The notes beneath the pieces are model-generated. The model ran no database searches. It was not told the origin of the DNA and was given only the letters and a program-made list of their open reading frames with translations. Of a DNA stretch of 64,000 nt, positions 55,501 to 64,000 are shown one piece after another; within the stretch, counting starts at the first letter, position 1; every line of letters starts with the position of its first letter. Source of the DNA: Flavobacterium psychrophilum. Its GTDB lineage: Bacteria; Bacteroidota; Bacteroidia; Flavobacteriales; Flavobacteriaceae. The translations under genes were made by a program, and so were the position numbers. The stretch lies in assembly GCA_945862065.1 (NCBI GenBank), contig CAMAWT010000006.1, positions 79,525 through 143,524 on the forward strand. Reading direction: 5' to 3'.

Positions 55501-58500
55501 CAGACATTATTGATATTGACGATGATAATGATGGTATTCTTGACGCAGTAGAGTCACCTAGTTGTTTCTATACAGCTATCGAAGCTAATACTATTTTAAA
55601 AGTTACTTCTTCTTTAACATCACCTGTTGATAATCAAGCAGATGGAGACATCCAAGTACTTCATGATAATGACCAAGCATCTTTTGCATTCAATTTTAAT
55701 GCATCACAGTCATTAGCTGGAGCGAGCATTTTTGTTGTAGAGTTTCCTACACGTCTTAAATTAACAAGCTTAACACTAGTAAACAATACTACTTTTGGTG
55801 CCGGAAGTTCAGCAAAACTTCAAGGTTCAAACAACAAAACGAACTGGTTTGACGTAAGCGGTTCAGAACAATCACTTGCAACAACTACTAATAAGGTATT
55901 TACTGTAACAAGTAATGTTGAATACCAATACTACAGAGTTTTGGGTGTAGGAGCAGCTTCAACAGCTACAACTACTACAATCAGTGAGATAACGTCAGTT
56001 ATTGATAGCGCAAGTTATGTACCAAGTGCTCACGCAAAACCAACATGTACTGTAGATACAGATAATGATGGACAGCCAAACAATTTGGATACAGATGCTG
56101 ATGGTGATGGTTGTAGCGATGCTTTAGAAGCAGGTGCAACTACTAGTTATACTCCAAACTTTACATTCACGGGTCCTTACGGAGTCAATGGTTTAGCTAA
56201 TAGTAAAGAAACTGCTGTGGATAGCAATTCTGTAAACTACACATCAACCTATGCAAATGCAATTAATAGTTCAAATGCAATATGTAAAGATTCAGATTGT
56301 GATGGTGTTACTGATGCTGACGAAACAACAGACGGTACCAATCCAAATAATCCATGTGATTTTGTTGATGGTCGTCAAAAATTAACACCATGTGTTGATG
56401 TTACAAGACCAACAGCTAATGCTGGTGCTGACTTCTTCAAGTCATGTTCGGTAAACCCAAGCGGTAAAGAAATTGGCGCAACAGCTGTACCAGGAGTAAC
56501 TTACTCATGGACACCTACAACTGGTTTATCTGCTGCTAATGTTTCCAACCCAACAGCAAATCCAACTGTTACTACTACTTATACTTTAACGGCTACAAAT
56601 ACAGCTTCAGGTTGTACATCTACCGATACAGTTTCAGTAATTGTTGATTTAGTAGCAGTAACTGTGGATGCAGGGACAGATTTTACAAAATCGTGTACCG
56701 CTAATGCAACAGGAAAACAAATTGGTGCAGCTGCTGTGTCTGGAATAACGTATGTTTGGACACCTACAACAGGATTGTCTAGTGCTACAGTTTCCAACCC
56801 AACAGCAAATCCAACCGCAACTACTACCTATACAGTAACGGCTACAAACACAGCTTCTGGTTGTACAGCTACTGATACCATTATAGTAACAGTTGATAAT
56901 GTAGTTCCAACTGCAAATGCTGGAGCAGATTTTTCAAAAACTTGTGTTCATAATATAGATGGAGCATTAATAGGCGCAACAGCTGTGAATGGAGTAACTT
57001 ATGCTTGGACTCCTGCAACTGGATTGTCTAGTTCTACAGATGCCAACCCAACTGCAAACCCTATAGCTACAACTACCTATACTGTAACGGCTACAAATAC
57101 ATCTTCTGGTTGTACGGCTACCGATACAGTTATAGTAACGGTTGACACAACGTTAAATACTGTTAATGCAGGAACTGATTTCACAAAAACATGTACTGCA
57201 AACGTAAATGGAGCTCAAATTGGTGTTACACCAGTAGTTGGTGTAACTTATTCTTGGAGCCCATCAACAGGTTTATCTAGCTCAACGATATCTAACCCAA
57301 TTGCTAATCCATCTACAACAACTACCTATACAGTATCAGCTACCAAAACATCTTCAGGATGTGTTGCAACTGATGAAGTAGTTGTAACCGTAGATTTATC
57401 ATCATTAATTGTTAATGCAGGATCAGATTTCACTAAATCTTGTACTGCAAACGTTACTGGTACACAGATTGGCGCAGCTGCTGTTTCAGGAGTAACCTAT
57501 GTTTGGACACCTACAACAGGATTGTCTAGTGCTACAGTTGCCAACCCAACAGCCAATCCAACTGTAACTACTACTTACATGTTAACGGCTACAAATACAG
57601 CTACAGGTTGTACGGGTACCGATACCGTTGTAGTAACAGTTGATAATGTAGCTCCTACTGCAAATGCTGGAGCAGATTTTTCAAAAACATGTATTCAAAA
57701 TAGAGATGGAGCATTAATAGGTGCTACAGCTGTGAATGGGGTAACCTATGCTTGGACACCTGCAACAGGATTGTCTAGTGCTACAGATGCCAACCCAACA
57801 GCAAATCCAACCGCAACTACAACTTACACATTAACGGCAACCAATACAGCTACAGGTTGTACTGCTACCGATACAGTTGTGGTAACGGTTGATGCAACTA
57901 TTCCAACAGCAAATGCAGGAACAGACTTTACTAAGTCTTGTACTGTTAACTCTAATGGTGCACAAATCGGTGCAACTGCTGTAACAGGAGTAACTTATGC
58001 TTGGACACCTGCAACAGGATTGTCTAGTGCTACAGTTGCTAACCCAACAGCAAATCCATCAGCAACAACTACTTACGCAGTAACGGCAACCAATACAGCA
58101 TCAGGTTGTACAGCTACGGATTCTGTTTTAGTAACAGTTGATACAAATGCTTTAGTTGTAAATGCGGGTACAGATTTCACTAAAACTTGTACTGCAAACG
58201 TTACTGGCGCACAGATTGGTGCAGCTGCCGTTTCAGGAGTAACTTACGCTTGGACACCTACAACAGGATTGTCTAGTGCTACAATTGCTAACCCAACAGC
58301 TAACCCAACAGTAACTACTACTTACACACTAACGGCTACTAATACAGCTACAGGTTGTACGGGTACTGATACCGTTGTAGTAACAGTTGATAATGTAGCT
58401 CCTACAGCAAATGCTGGAGCTGACTTCACTAAATCTTGTACTGCAAATGCTAGTGGTGCACAGATTGGTGCAGCTTCTGAGTCAGGAGTAACATATGCTT

Positions 58501-61500
58501 GGACACCTATAACAGGATTGTCTAACGCTACACTTGCTAACCCAACAGCAAATCCAACTGGAACTACTACTTACACATTATCGGCTACAAATACAGCTAC
58601 AGGTTGTACTGCTACCGATACAGTTGTAGTTACGGTTGATGCTACAGTACCAACAGCAAATGCAGGAACAGACTTTACTAAGTCTTGTACTGTTAACTCT
58701 AATGGCGCACAAATCGGTGCAAATGCTGTAACAGGAGTAACTTACGCTTGGACGCCTGCAACAGGATTGTCAAGTGCTACAGTCGCTAACCCAACAGCAA
58801 ATCCATCAGCAACAACTACTTACACAGTAACGGCAACCAATACAGCATCAGGTTGTACAGCTACAGATACTGTTTTAGTAACAGTTGATACAAATGCTTT
58901 AGTTGTAAATGCAGGTACAGATTTCACTAAATCTTGTACTGCAAACGTTACTGGTGCACAGATTGGTGCAGCTACTGTATCAGGAATAACTTATGCTTGG
59001 ACACCTACAACAGGATTGTCTAGTGCTATAGTTTCTAATCCAACAGCTAATCCAACAGTAACTACTACTTACACGCTAACGGCTACTAATACAACTACAG
59101 GTTGTACGGGTACTGATACCGTTCTAGTTACAGTTGATAATGTAGCTCCAACAGCAAATGCTGGAGCTGACTTTACTAAGTCTTGCTCTTCAAACATAAA
59201 TGGTGCACTAATTGGTGCAGCTGCTGAGTCAGGAGTAACATATGCTTGGACACCTATAACAGGATTGTCTAACGCTACACTTGCTAACCCAACAGCAAAT
59301 CCAACTGCAACTACAACTTACACATTAACGGCTACAAATACAACTACAGGTTGTACTGCTACCGATACAGTTGTAGTAACATTTGATACAACAGTTCCAA
59401 CAGCAAATGCAGGAACAGACTTTACTAAGTCTTGTACTGTTAACTCTAGTGGTGCTCAAATCGGTGTAGCTGCTGTAACAGGAGTAACTTACGCTTGGAC
59501 ACCTGCAACAGGATTGTCTAGTGCTACTGCTTCTAACCCAACAGCAAATCCTTCAACTACAACAACTTACACCTTAACGGCTACTAATACAGCTTCTGGT
59601 TGTACGGCTACCGATACGGTTGACGTAACAGTTGATACAAGTGCTTTAGTTGTAAATGCTGGAACAGACTTTACTAAGTCTTGTTTCGCTAATGGTAATG
59701 GAAAATTAATTGGAGCAGCTGCTCAAACAGGATTTACATATTCATGGAGTCCTGCAGCTGGATTATCAAACGCTACTATTGCTAACCCAACAGCGAATCC
59801 TACAGCTACTACAACTTATACATTAACGGTTACTAATACAGCTACAGGTTGTACAGGTACAGATACTGTTGTTGTAACGGTTATTTTAACAACACCAGTT
59901 GCAAATGCAGGTTTAGATTTTACTAAAACTTGTACTTCTAATTTAACTGGAGCACAAATAGGAGTGTCACCAGAGGCAAATACCTCATATTCTTGGAGTC
60001 CTACTTCAGGTTTATCAGATGCTTTAACGTCTAATCCAATTGCTAATCCAACTTTAGGAACTACATATACGTTAACAGCAATCAATACAGCTTCAGGTTG
60101 TACAGCTACTGATACCGTTGTAGTAACATTTGATACAACAGTACCAACAGCAAATGCTGGAACAGACTTTACTAAATCTTGTTCTGTTAACTCAAGTGGT
60201 GCACAAATCGGTGCAGTTGCTGTATCAGGAGTAACCTACGCTTGGACACCTGCAACGGGATTGTCAGACGCTACAGTTGCTAACCCAACAGCAAATCCAT
60301 CAACAACAACTACTTACACAGTAACAGCTACTAATACAGCTTCAGGTTGTACGGCTATTGATACCGTTGTAGTAACAGTTGACACAGATGCTTTAGTTGC
60401 AAATGCTGGAACAGACTTTACTAAGTCTTGTTTCGCTAATGGTAATGGAAAATTAATCGGAGCAGCTGCTCAAACAGGATTTACATATTCATGGAGTCCA
60501 GCAGCTGGATTATCAAACGCTACTATTGCTAACCCAACAGCGAATCCTACAGCTACTACAACTTATACATTAACGGTTACTAATACAGCTACAGGTTGTA
60601 CAGGTACAGATACTGTTCTTGTAACGGTTATTTTAACAACACCAGTTGCAAATGCAGGTTTAGATTTTACTAAAACTTGTACGTCTAACAGTAATGGAAC
60701 TCAAATAGGAGCCTTTCCAGAAGCCAATACTACATATTCATGGAGCCCAGCTTTAGGTTTATCAGATGCTTTAACTGCTAATCCTATTGCTAATCCATCT
60801 TTAGGAACTACCTATATGTTAACTGCAACTAATACAGTTTCAGGTTGTACAGCAACTGATTTTGTTATTGTTACGGTTGTTAATGAAGCACCTACTGCAA
60901 ATGCAGGAACAGACTTTACTAAGTCTTGTATCTCAAATACTGTTGGCGCACAGATTGGTTCAGCTGCGGTAACAGGAGTAACTTACGTTTGGACACCTGT
61001 AACGGGATTGTCTGACGCTACTGTTGCTAACCCAACTGCAAACCCTACGTCAACTACTATTTACACAGTAACAGCTACTAATACAGCTTCAGGTTGTACG
61101 GCTACCGATACAGTTGAAGTCATTGTTAGTTCATCATGGAACTCTGATTGTGATGGCGATGGATCATCAAATGAAGTCGATCCACAACCACTCAACCCAT
61201 GTATTGGAGGTTCAAGTACACCAGTTACTACCAATACAATTTGGAGATCAGCTGATTGTGATGGCGATGGAGATTCAAATGGAACTGATCCAGATCCAAC
61301 AAATTCATGTATTTATAGTTCAAATCAAGTTGTAATTAATGCTTCTTTAGCATGGAGAACATCTGATTGTGATAACGATGGAGAAACTAACGGAACAGAA
61401 GCCAACAATGGTACTAGTCCAATCAATCCATGTTCATACACTAATGCACCAGCAGTATCAAGTCCAGTGTATGTTACTTGGTCATTAATAGATTGTGATG

Positions 61501-63875
61501 GTGATGGTACACCAAATGGAGTCGACCCACAACCACTCAATCCATGTGCTGGAGGTTCAACCACATCAGTTACAACCAATTTAATTTGGAGAGCAGCTGA
61601 TTGTGATAACGATGGTGAAACCAACGGAACAGAATCAAACAATGGTACAAATCCAAACGATCCATGTTCTTACACTAATGCACCAGCAGTAACTAGTCCA
61701 GTGTATGCTACTTGGAAATTGTTAGATTGTGATGGCGATGGTACTCCAAACGGAAGCGATCCACAACCACTCAATCCATGTGCTGGAGGTTCAACCACAT
61801 CAGTTACAACCAATTTAATTTGGAGAGCAGCTGATTGTGATAACGATGGTGAAACCAACGGAACAGAATCAAACAATGGTACAAATCCAAACGATCCATG
61901 TTCTTTCACTAATGCACCACCAGTTACAAGTCCAGCGTATGCAACTTGGAAATTGTTAGATTGTGATGGCGATGGTACTCCTAACGGAAACGACCCAGAA
62001 CCACTCAACCCATGTGCTGGAGGTTCTAGCACACCAAACACATCTAGTACGATCTGGCAATCTGCAGATTGTGATGGAGACGGTATTCCAAACAAAGAAG
62101 ATGGAAACTCAGATACAGATGGTGACGGTATTCCGGATTATAAAGATAATGATTCAGACGGAGACGGCATTCCAGATTCTAATGAAGATAATGGATGTAC
62201 AGGAACTACTCCATGTACCCCATCTGATTTTGATGGTGATGGTATACCTGATTTCCAAGATCAAGATGCAGATGGAGATGGTATTCCTGATAGTGAAGAA
62301 AATAGCGCATGTACAGGAACAACACCATGTACACCTACCGATACTGATGGAGATGGAACACCTGATTACAGAGATTTAGATTCAGATGGTGATGGTTTAT
62401 CAGATGCTATAGAAGATAAAGGATGTACGGGTTCAGTACCATGTACACCAACCGACACTGATGGTGATGGTATTCCTAATTATTTAGATTTGGATTCAGA
62501 TAATGATGGTATTTTAGATAGTTTTGAAAACGCTCAATGTACACCAGTTGTTGCAGAGTGCGATACAGATGGAGACGGGATACCAAATTATTTAGATTTA
62601 GATTCAGACGGTGATGGTATTAAAGATGTAATTGAAGCCAATGGTATAGATGTCAATAATGACGGTATAGTTGATGGTTCAGTTAATGCAAATGGAGTGC
62701 CAACCAATGCTAATTCAGGAAATGGTTTAATTAATATACCAGACGGTGATGGAGATGGAAAAACAGATCCTTACGATTTAGATATTAATAATCCATGTTC
62801 ATCAATCCTATCACCAACAAGTCCTGTTTATGCTACTTGGTCATTAATTGATTGTGATGGCGATGGTACTCCAAATGGAAGCGATCCACAACCACTTAAT
62901 CCATGTGTTGGAGGTTCAGGAACACCAGTTACTACCAATGCAATATGGGCAGCGGCTGATTGTGATAGCGATGGAGAAACCAATTTTACAGAAAACACCA
63001 ATGGTACTAACACAAATGACCCATGTTCATATACAAATGCACCAGCATCAACAAATCCAGTTTATGCTACATGGTCATTATTAGATTGTGATGGTGATGG
63101 AACTCCAAACGGAAGCGACCCACAACCAAAGAATCCATGTGCTGGAGGTTCAGGAACACCAGTTACTACCAATGCAATATGGGCAGCGGCTGATTGTGAT
63201 AGCGATGGAGAAACCAATGGTACAGAAATCACCAATGGTACCAATCCAAACAATCCATGTTCATATACAAATGCACCAGCATCAACAAATCCAGTTTATG
63301 CTACATGGTCATTATTAGATTGTGATGGTGATGGTGTTGCTAATGCTCAGGAAATTATCGACGGAACTAGCCCGACTAACGCATGTGACTCAATTGAGGC
63401 AAATGTTACATTACCTCAATCTGCAGCTTTCTTAGCAGGAGATTGTGATGGAGACGGATTAAATAATGGAATTGAAATTGGTGATGATCCAAAAAACCCA
63501 GATGATAACAATGACAATGGAACTCCAGATTATTTAGAAGTAAATAATGGTGAAGATTTTGTTGATGGGGATATTGAGATATTTAATTTAGTAACTCCAA
63601 ATGGAGATGGTGATAATGATGTATTTGTGATAAGCAATCTTGATAAATACACTAAAAATAACCTTGAAATCTATAACAGATGGGGAGTATTGGTTTATGA
63701 CACTCAAGAGTATGGACAAAAGAACAACTTCTTTAGAGGTGAATCAAATGGCCGTGTTACAGTAGCACAAGACTCACAATTACCAGTTGGAACTTACTTC
63801 TACGTATTTAAATACACACATAATACAACAGGAGTTACCAAAACTAAAACAGGATATTTATATATTAATAGATAA
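52545..63875 (+). CDS. Giant T9SS-exported repeat surface protein (type B sorting domain)
   Basis: 3776 residues. In order: signal peptide (about 1-28); a region up to about residue 1280 with several thrombospondin type 3-like calcium blocks (DTDNDGVGDTVDIDDDNDG type) and beta domains; nineteen 83-residue PKD/Ig-like modules (about 1288-2861), each with two cysteines (FTKSC and SGCTATD contexts); a second part rich in DCDGDGTPNG/DCDNDGETNGTE units with an 80-residue period (about 2865-3640); and a type B sorting domain (about 3676-3776, VTPNGDGDNDVF, then IYNRWGVLVYD). It is probably a calcium-stabilised adhesin or cell-surface fibre exported by the type IX system. The frame is unbroken. Confidence 0.92.
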   Translation: MKTKLNFITKLRVFSSVILFASIFNAQANNISTLDSPSFSFVSNSFFENVNSSVKTEPASSEKKLKKIISDTKEKKPRNILSKNSSRGKRTIPQKIVMSENDNDPVNYNQKKTLVNCPNGTTIFSQYATVSSGGLGVGVTNGAGAPDNLGIAVHATGTTYQGIFTYQQTFTGGMPIYITAKYIDTRVDGIKVAFSTDGTTWTSDSPTIGGFGVATAANFTTVSYTIPATLTGNYKFIRVQGNSGQTYLSIDAIQTTKTECLLVTASTFIDNGAGGGAKNNCIKDGTESTTDSPAGLYMNVLQGSTLVRSYPVINGQAVISGLADGTYTMIITNSSTATTSVLPTGFLSSNPSKTIVITGGVLSSPALPLLYCLQVVDTDNDGVGDTVDIDDDNDGVLDINESVSCTGIGTNNPGILPTSLYKSLADWEYVQIKFYSISPLSSWATASFDVLKNNTLYYKATYNSANFSYWSTISSTLSPPMGNLNHPLEVFTSILNNQLYINNPMFSNVTFGPGVTATSVINSDQVELLRKIIPAELAGTYTFSVVSSPTWKGNNDEDATMLLNGVPVINPFGYGYGTTGLRTVTLTLNAGDVLEFRTRNVIATGGGSTVEVIAASTCPSTLDTDNDGIPNSLDSDSDNDGCPDAVEAGVTINSNSGVATSNKLTAATIPGPYGANGFADSLETSSENGIYNGIYTYDYATNNTVNVCTDTDNDGNPNLFDLDDDNDGVLDTTEMTCSSVAMSKTGVIVSVPPTINYAFYSGNTIGNLVDGADENLRVIATPTGTLNNSLWLNITLPTSKALTYIEIGHYSGHLLFAAGSTYKIQASADNTTWEDLTGILSYNNTTTSISGGFSTYNSNIANFENNKTPYRYYRIYGISGSNGGGWATELYFKESVCTDLDTDNDGTPNRLDLDSDGDGCSDSYESGATTILTPNFAFPGPYGANGLHNSLEKTTESGTINYISTYNNAIDATFKICSDFDGDGIPDIIDIDDDNDGILDAVESPSCFYTAIEANTILKVTSSLTSPVDNQADGDIQVLHDNDQASFAFNFNASQSLAGASIFVVEFPTRLKLTSLTLVNNTTFGAGSSAKLQGSNNKTNWFDVSGSEQSLATTTNKVFTVTSNVEYQYYRVLGVGAASTATTTTISEITSVIDSASYVPSAHAKPTCTVDTDNDGQPNNLDTDADGDGCSDALEAGATTSYTPNFTFTGPYGVNGLANSKETAVDSNSVNYTSTYANAINSSNAICKDSDCDGVTDADETTDGTNPNNPCDFVDGRQKLTPCVDVTRPTANAGADFFKSCSVNPSGKEIGATAVPGVTYSWTPTTGLSAANVSNPTANPTVTTTYTLTATNTASGCTSTDTVSVIVDLVAVTVDAGTDFTKSCTANATGKQIGAAAVSGITYVWTPTTGLSSATVSNPTANPTATTTYTVTATNTASGCTATDTIIVTVDNVVPTANAGADFSKTCVHNIDGALIGATAVNGVTYAWTPATGLSSSTDANPTANPIATTTYTVTATNTSSGCTATDTVIVTVDTTLNTVNAGTDFTKTCTANVNGAQIGVTPVVGVTYSWSPSTGLSSSTISNPIANPSTTTTYTVSATKTSSGCVATDEVVVTVDLSSLIVNAGSDFTKSCTANVTGTQIGAAAVSGVTYVWTPTTGLSSATVANPTANPTVTTTYMLTATNTATGCTGTDTVVVTVDNVAPTANAGADFSKTCIQNRDGALIGATAVNGVTYAWTPATGLSSATDANPTANPTATTTYTLTATNTATGCTATDTVVVTVDATIPTANAGTDFTKSCTVNSNGAQIGATAVTGVTYAWTPATGLSSATVANPTANPSATTTYAVTATNTASGCTATDSVLVTVDTNALVVNAGTDFTKTCTANVTGAQIGAAAVSGVTYAWTPTTGLSSATIANPTANPTVTTTYTLTATNTATGCTGTDTVVVTVDNVAPTANAGADFTKSCTANASGAQIGAASESGVTYAWTPITGLSNATLANPTANPTGTTTYTLSATNTATGCTATDTVVVTVDATVPTANAGTDFTKSCTVNSNGAQIGANAVTGVTYAWTPATGLSSATVANPTANPSATTTYTVTATNTASGCTATDTVLVTVDTNALVVNAGTDFTKSCTANVTGAQIGAATVSGITYAWTPTTGLSSAIVSNPTANPTVTTTYTLTATNTTTGCTGTDTVLVTVDNVAPTANAGADFTKSCSSNINGALIGAAAESGVTYAWTPITGLSNATLANPTANPTATTTYTLTATNTTTGCTATDTVVVTFDTTVPTANAGTDFTKSCTVNSSGAQIGVAAVTGVTYAWTPATGLSSATASNPTANPSTTTTYTLTATNTASGCTATDTVDVTVDTSALVVNAGTDFTKSCFANGNGKLIGAAAQTGFTYSWSPAAGLSNATIANPTANPTATTTYTLTVTNTATGCTGTDTVVVTVILTTPVANAGLDFTKTCTSNLTGAQIGVSPEANTSYSWSPTSGLSDALTSNPIANPTLGTTYTLTAINTASGCTATDTVVVTFDTTVPTANAGTDFTKSCSVNSSGAQIGAVAVSGVTYAWTPATGLSDATVANPTANPSTTTTYTVTATNTASGCTAIDTVVVTVDTDALVANAGTDFTKSCFANGNGKLIGAAAQTGFTYSWSPAAGLSNATIANPTANPTATTTYTLTVTNTATGCTGTDTVLVTVILTTPVANAGLDFTKTCTSNSNGTQIGAFPEANTTYSWSPALGLSDALTANPIANPSLGTTYMLTATNTVSGCTATDFVIVTVVNEAPTANAGTDFTKSCISNTVGAQIGSAAVTGVTYVWTPVTGLSDATVANPTANPTSTTIYTVTATNTASGCTATDTVEVIVSSSWNSDCDGDGSSNEVDPQPLNPCIGGSSTPVTTNTIWRSADCDGDGDSNGTDPDPTNSCIYSSNQVVINASLAWRTSDCDNDGETNGTEANNGTSPINPCSYTNAPAVSSPVYVTWSLIDCDGDGTPNGVDPQPLNPCAGGSTTSVTTNLIWRAADCDNDGETNGTESNNGTNPNDPCSYTNAPAVTSPVYATWKLLDCDGDGTPNGSDPQPLNPCAGGSTTSVTTNLIWRAADCDNDGETNGTESNNGTNPNDPCSFTNAPPVTSPAYATWKLLDCDGDGTPNGNDPEPLNPCAGGSSTPNTSSTIWQSADCDGDGIPNKEDGNSDTDGDGIPDYKDNDSDGDGIPDSNEDNGCTGTTPCTPSDFDGDGIPDFQDQDADGDGIPDSEENSACTGTTPCTPTDTDGDGTPDYRDLDSDGDGLSDAIEDKGCTGSVPCTPTDTDGDGIPNYLDLDSDNDGILDSFENAQCTPVVAECDTDGDGIPNYLDLDSDGDGIKDVIEANGIDVNNDGIVDGSVNANGVPTNANSGNGLINIPDGDGDGKTDPYDLDINNPCSSILSPTSPVYATWSLIDCDGDGTPNGSDPQPLNPCVGGSGTPVTTNAIWAAADCDSDGETNFTENTNGTNTNDPCSYTNAPASTNPVYATWSLLDCDGDGTPNGSDPQPKNPCAGGSGTPVTTNAIWAAADCDSDGETNGTEITNGTNPNNPCSYTNAPASTNPVYATWSLLDCDGDGVANAQEIIDGTSPTNACDSIEANVTLPQSAAFLAGDCDGDGLNNGIEIGDDPKNPDDNNDNGTPDYLEVNNGEDFVDGDIEIFNLVTPNGDGDNDVFVISNLDKYTKNNLEIYNRWGVLVYDTQEYGQKNNFFRGESNGRVTVAQDSQLPVGTYFYVFKYTHNTTGVTKTKTGYLYINR
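56409..61131 (+). repeat. Nineteen-copy 249-bp repeat array in the giant gene
   Basis: Nineteen copies of an 83-codon unit with the core NAGTDFTKSC, YAWTPTTGLSSATVANPTAN and TTTYTLTATNTATGCT. The first and last anchor codons (56415 and 60897) are 4482 bases apart, exactly 18 x 249. Units fall into a repeating set of three with different leading residues (ALVVNAG, APTANAGAD, VPTANAGTD), so the true higher-order period is 747 bp. Confidence 0.9.
61133..63320 (+). repeat. Calcium-loop repeats with 240-bp period
   Basis: Units of 80 codons containing DCDGDGTPNGSDPQPLNPC, IWRAADCDNDGETNGTE and NNGTNPNDPCSYTNAPA repeat. Near-identical copies lie 240 bases apart (for example about 61590 and 61830, and about 62850 and 63090). 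A block of short DGDGIPD thrombospondin-type 3 units (about 62060-62780) interrupts the series. Confidence 0.8.
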
Positions 63876-63885
63876 TAATTAAATT

Positions 63886-63910
63886 GCAGGGAGACTCAAA
63901 ACCTCCCTGC
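63886..63910 (+). other. Hairpin between the giant gene and the PorP/SprF-like gene
   Basis: A perfect 8-bp GC-rich stem GCAGGGAG/CTCCCTGC has a 9-base loop and no T-run after it. It may stabilise or process the transcript, or act as a weak terminator that lowers expression of the next gene. Confidence 0.6.
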
Positions 63911-63929
63911 ATAATTAAAAATTCAAAAG

Positions 63930-64000
63930 ATGAAAAAATTAATTTTAATTCTGTTGTTTTCTTTAAGTACTTTCTCAGTATTTTCACAACAAGACGCGCA
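63930..64000 (+). CDS. PorP/SprF-like T9SS outer-membrane protein, 5' end only
   Basis: The first 23 codons read MKKLILILLFSLSTFSVFSQ then QDA, a signal peptide followed by a mature start QDA(Q), which is how PorP/SprF-family proteins begin. These outer-membrane proteins work with type IX secretion and are regularly encoded directly after large type B sorting-domain proteins. The gene runs off the window, so the call rests on the N-terminus and the position. Confidence 0.65.
   Translation, partial: MKKLILILLFSLSTFSVFSQQDA

Noticed and set aside
56409..61131. CRISPR-like array
   Set aside because: Repeats are 249 bp, coding and without unique spacers; they encode protein modules in one frame.
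61114..63318. Many overlapping frames on both strands in the C-terminal repeats of the giant gene
   Set aside because: They are out-of-frame readings of the repetitive coding DNA and repeat with the same period.

Overview
The window is a 64 kb piece of a low-GC Bacteroidetes chromosome, most likely a Flavobacterium or close relative (Flavobacteriaceae). Three things point there: TAnnTTTG promoter -7 boxes, often with an upstream TTG; type IX secretion (T9SS) sorting domains of both the A and B kind; and family-typical genes such as a DUF4270 lipoprotein, a TonB receptor paired with an SGNH lipoprotein, and a split atpDC locus. Most of the window is core metabolism with well-kept reading frames.

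Layout. 1-4765: pdxA (3' part), a YceD/DUF177 gene, rpmF, fabH, accB and accC, the lipid-precursor block. 5154-7490: divergent tadA and dxs. 7500-9230: an accessory gap with a DUF6624 gene, an unknown 82-residue gene and several palindromic repeats. 9232-13407 (minus strand): bioF, a DUF2007 protein, bioD and bioA, led by a small membrane protein; bioB lies apart at 37152-38234. 13471-15340: atpD-atpC. 15761-20197: TonB receptor plus SGNH lipoprotein. 20466-24779: half-size glycogen-synthase-like protein, DUF4270 lipoprotein and glmS. 24883-30817: panC, panD, a flippase-like membrane protein, an esterase-like protein, radA and a stand-alone ketoacyl synthase. 30881: recX. 31651-36828: a defence island. 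38290-43832: ribF, a secreted M43-type metalloprotease, pth, ctc/rplY and prs. 44064: tRNA-Leu(CAA). 44424: a frameshifted dps. 45279-52382: a thioredoxin-like protein and two histidine kinase/response regulator pairs. 52545-63875: a 3776-residue T9SS surface protein, followed by the start of a PorP/SprF-like gene.

The best candidate for an unusual system is 31651-36828. It encodes a complete toxin-antitoxin-chaperone (TAC) operon: a HigB/RelE-like toxin, an Xre-type HTH antitoxin with a C-terminal tail, and a SecB-like chaperone. Upstream of it on the same strand are an unknown coiled-coil membrane protein and a single-chain type IIG restriction-modification enzyme. Two operator-like palindromes sit in the TAC promoter region, one of them over the toxin start codon. 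The whole block lies between two copies of a 13-bp direct repeat.

Other structure not explained by genes: a dispersed palindromic repeat family whose stem changes are compensated; intergenic heptamer-periodic sequence; an IS-end-like hairpin; a nested inverted repeat inside the bio operon; and, in the giant protein, nineteen 83-residue modules with an exact 249-nt period and a three-module higher-order repeat. All assignments come from reading the sequence and from memory of the families; no database search was run.
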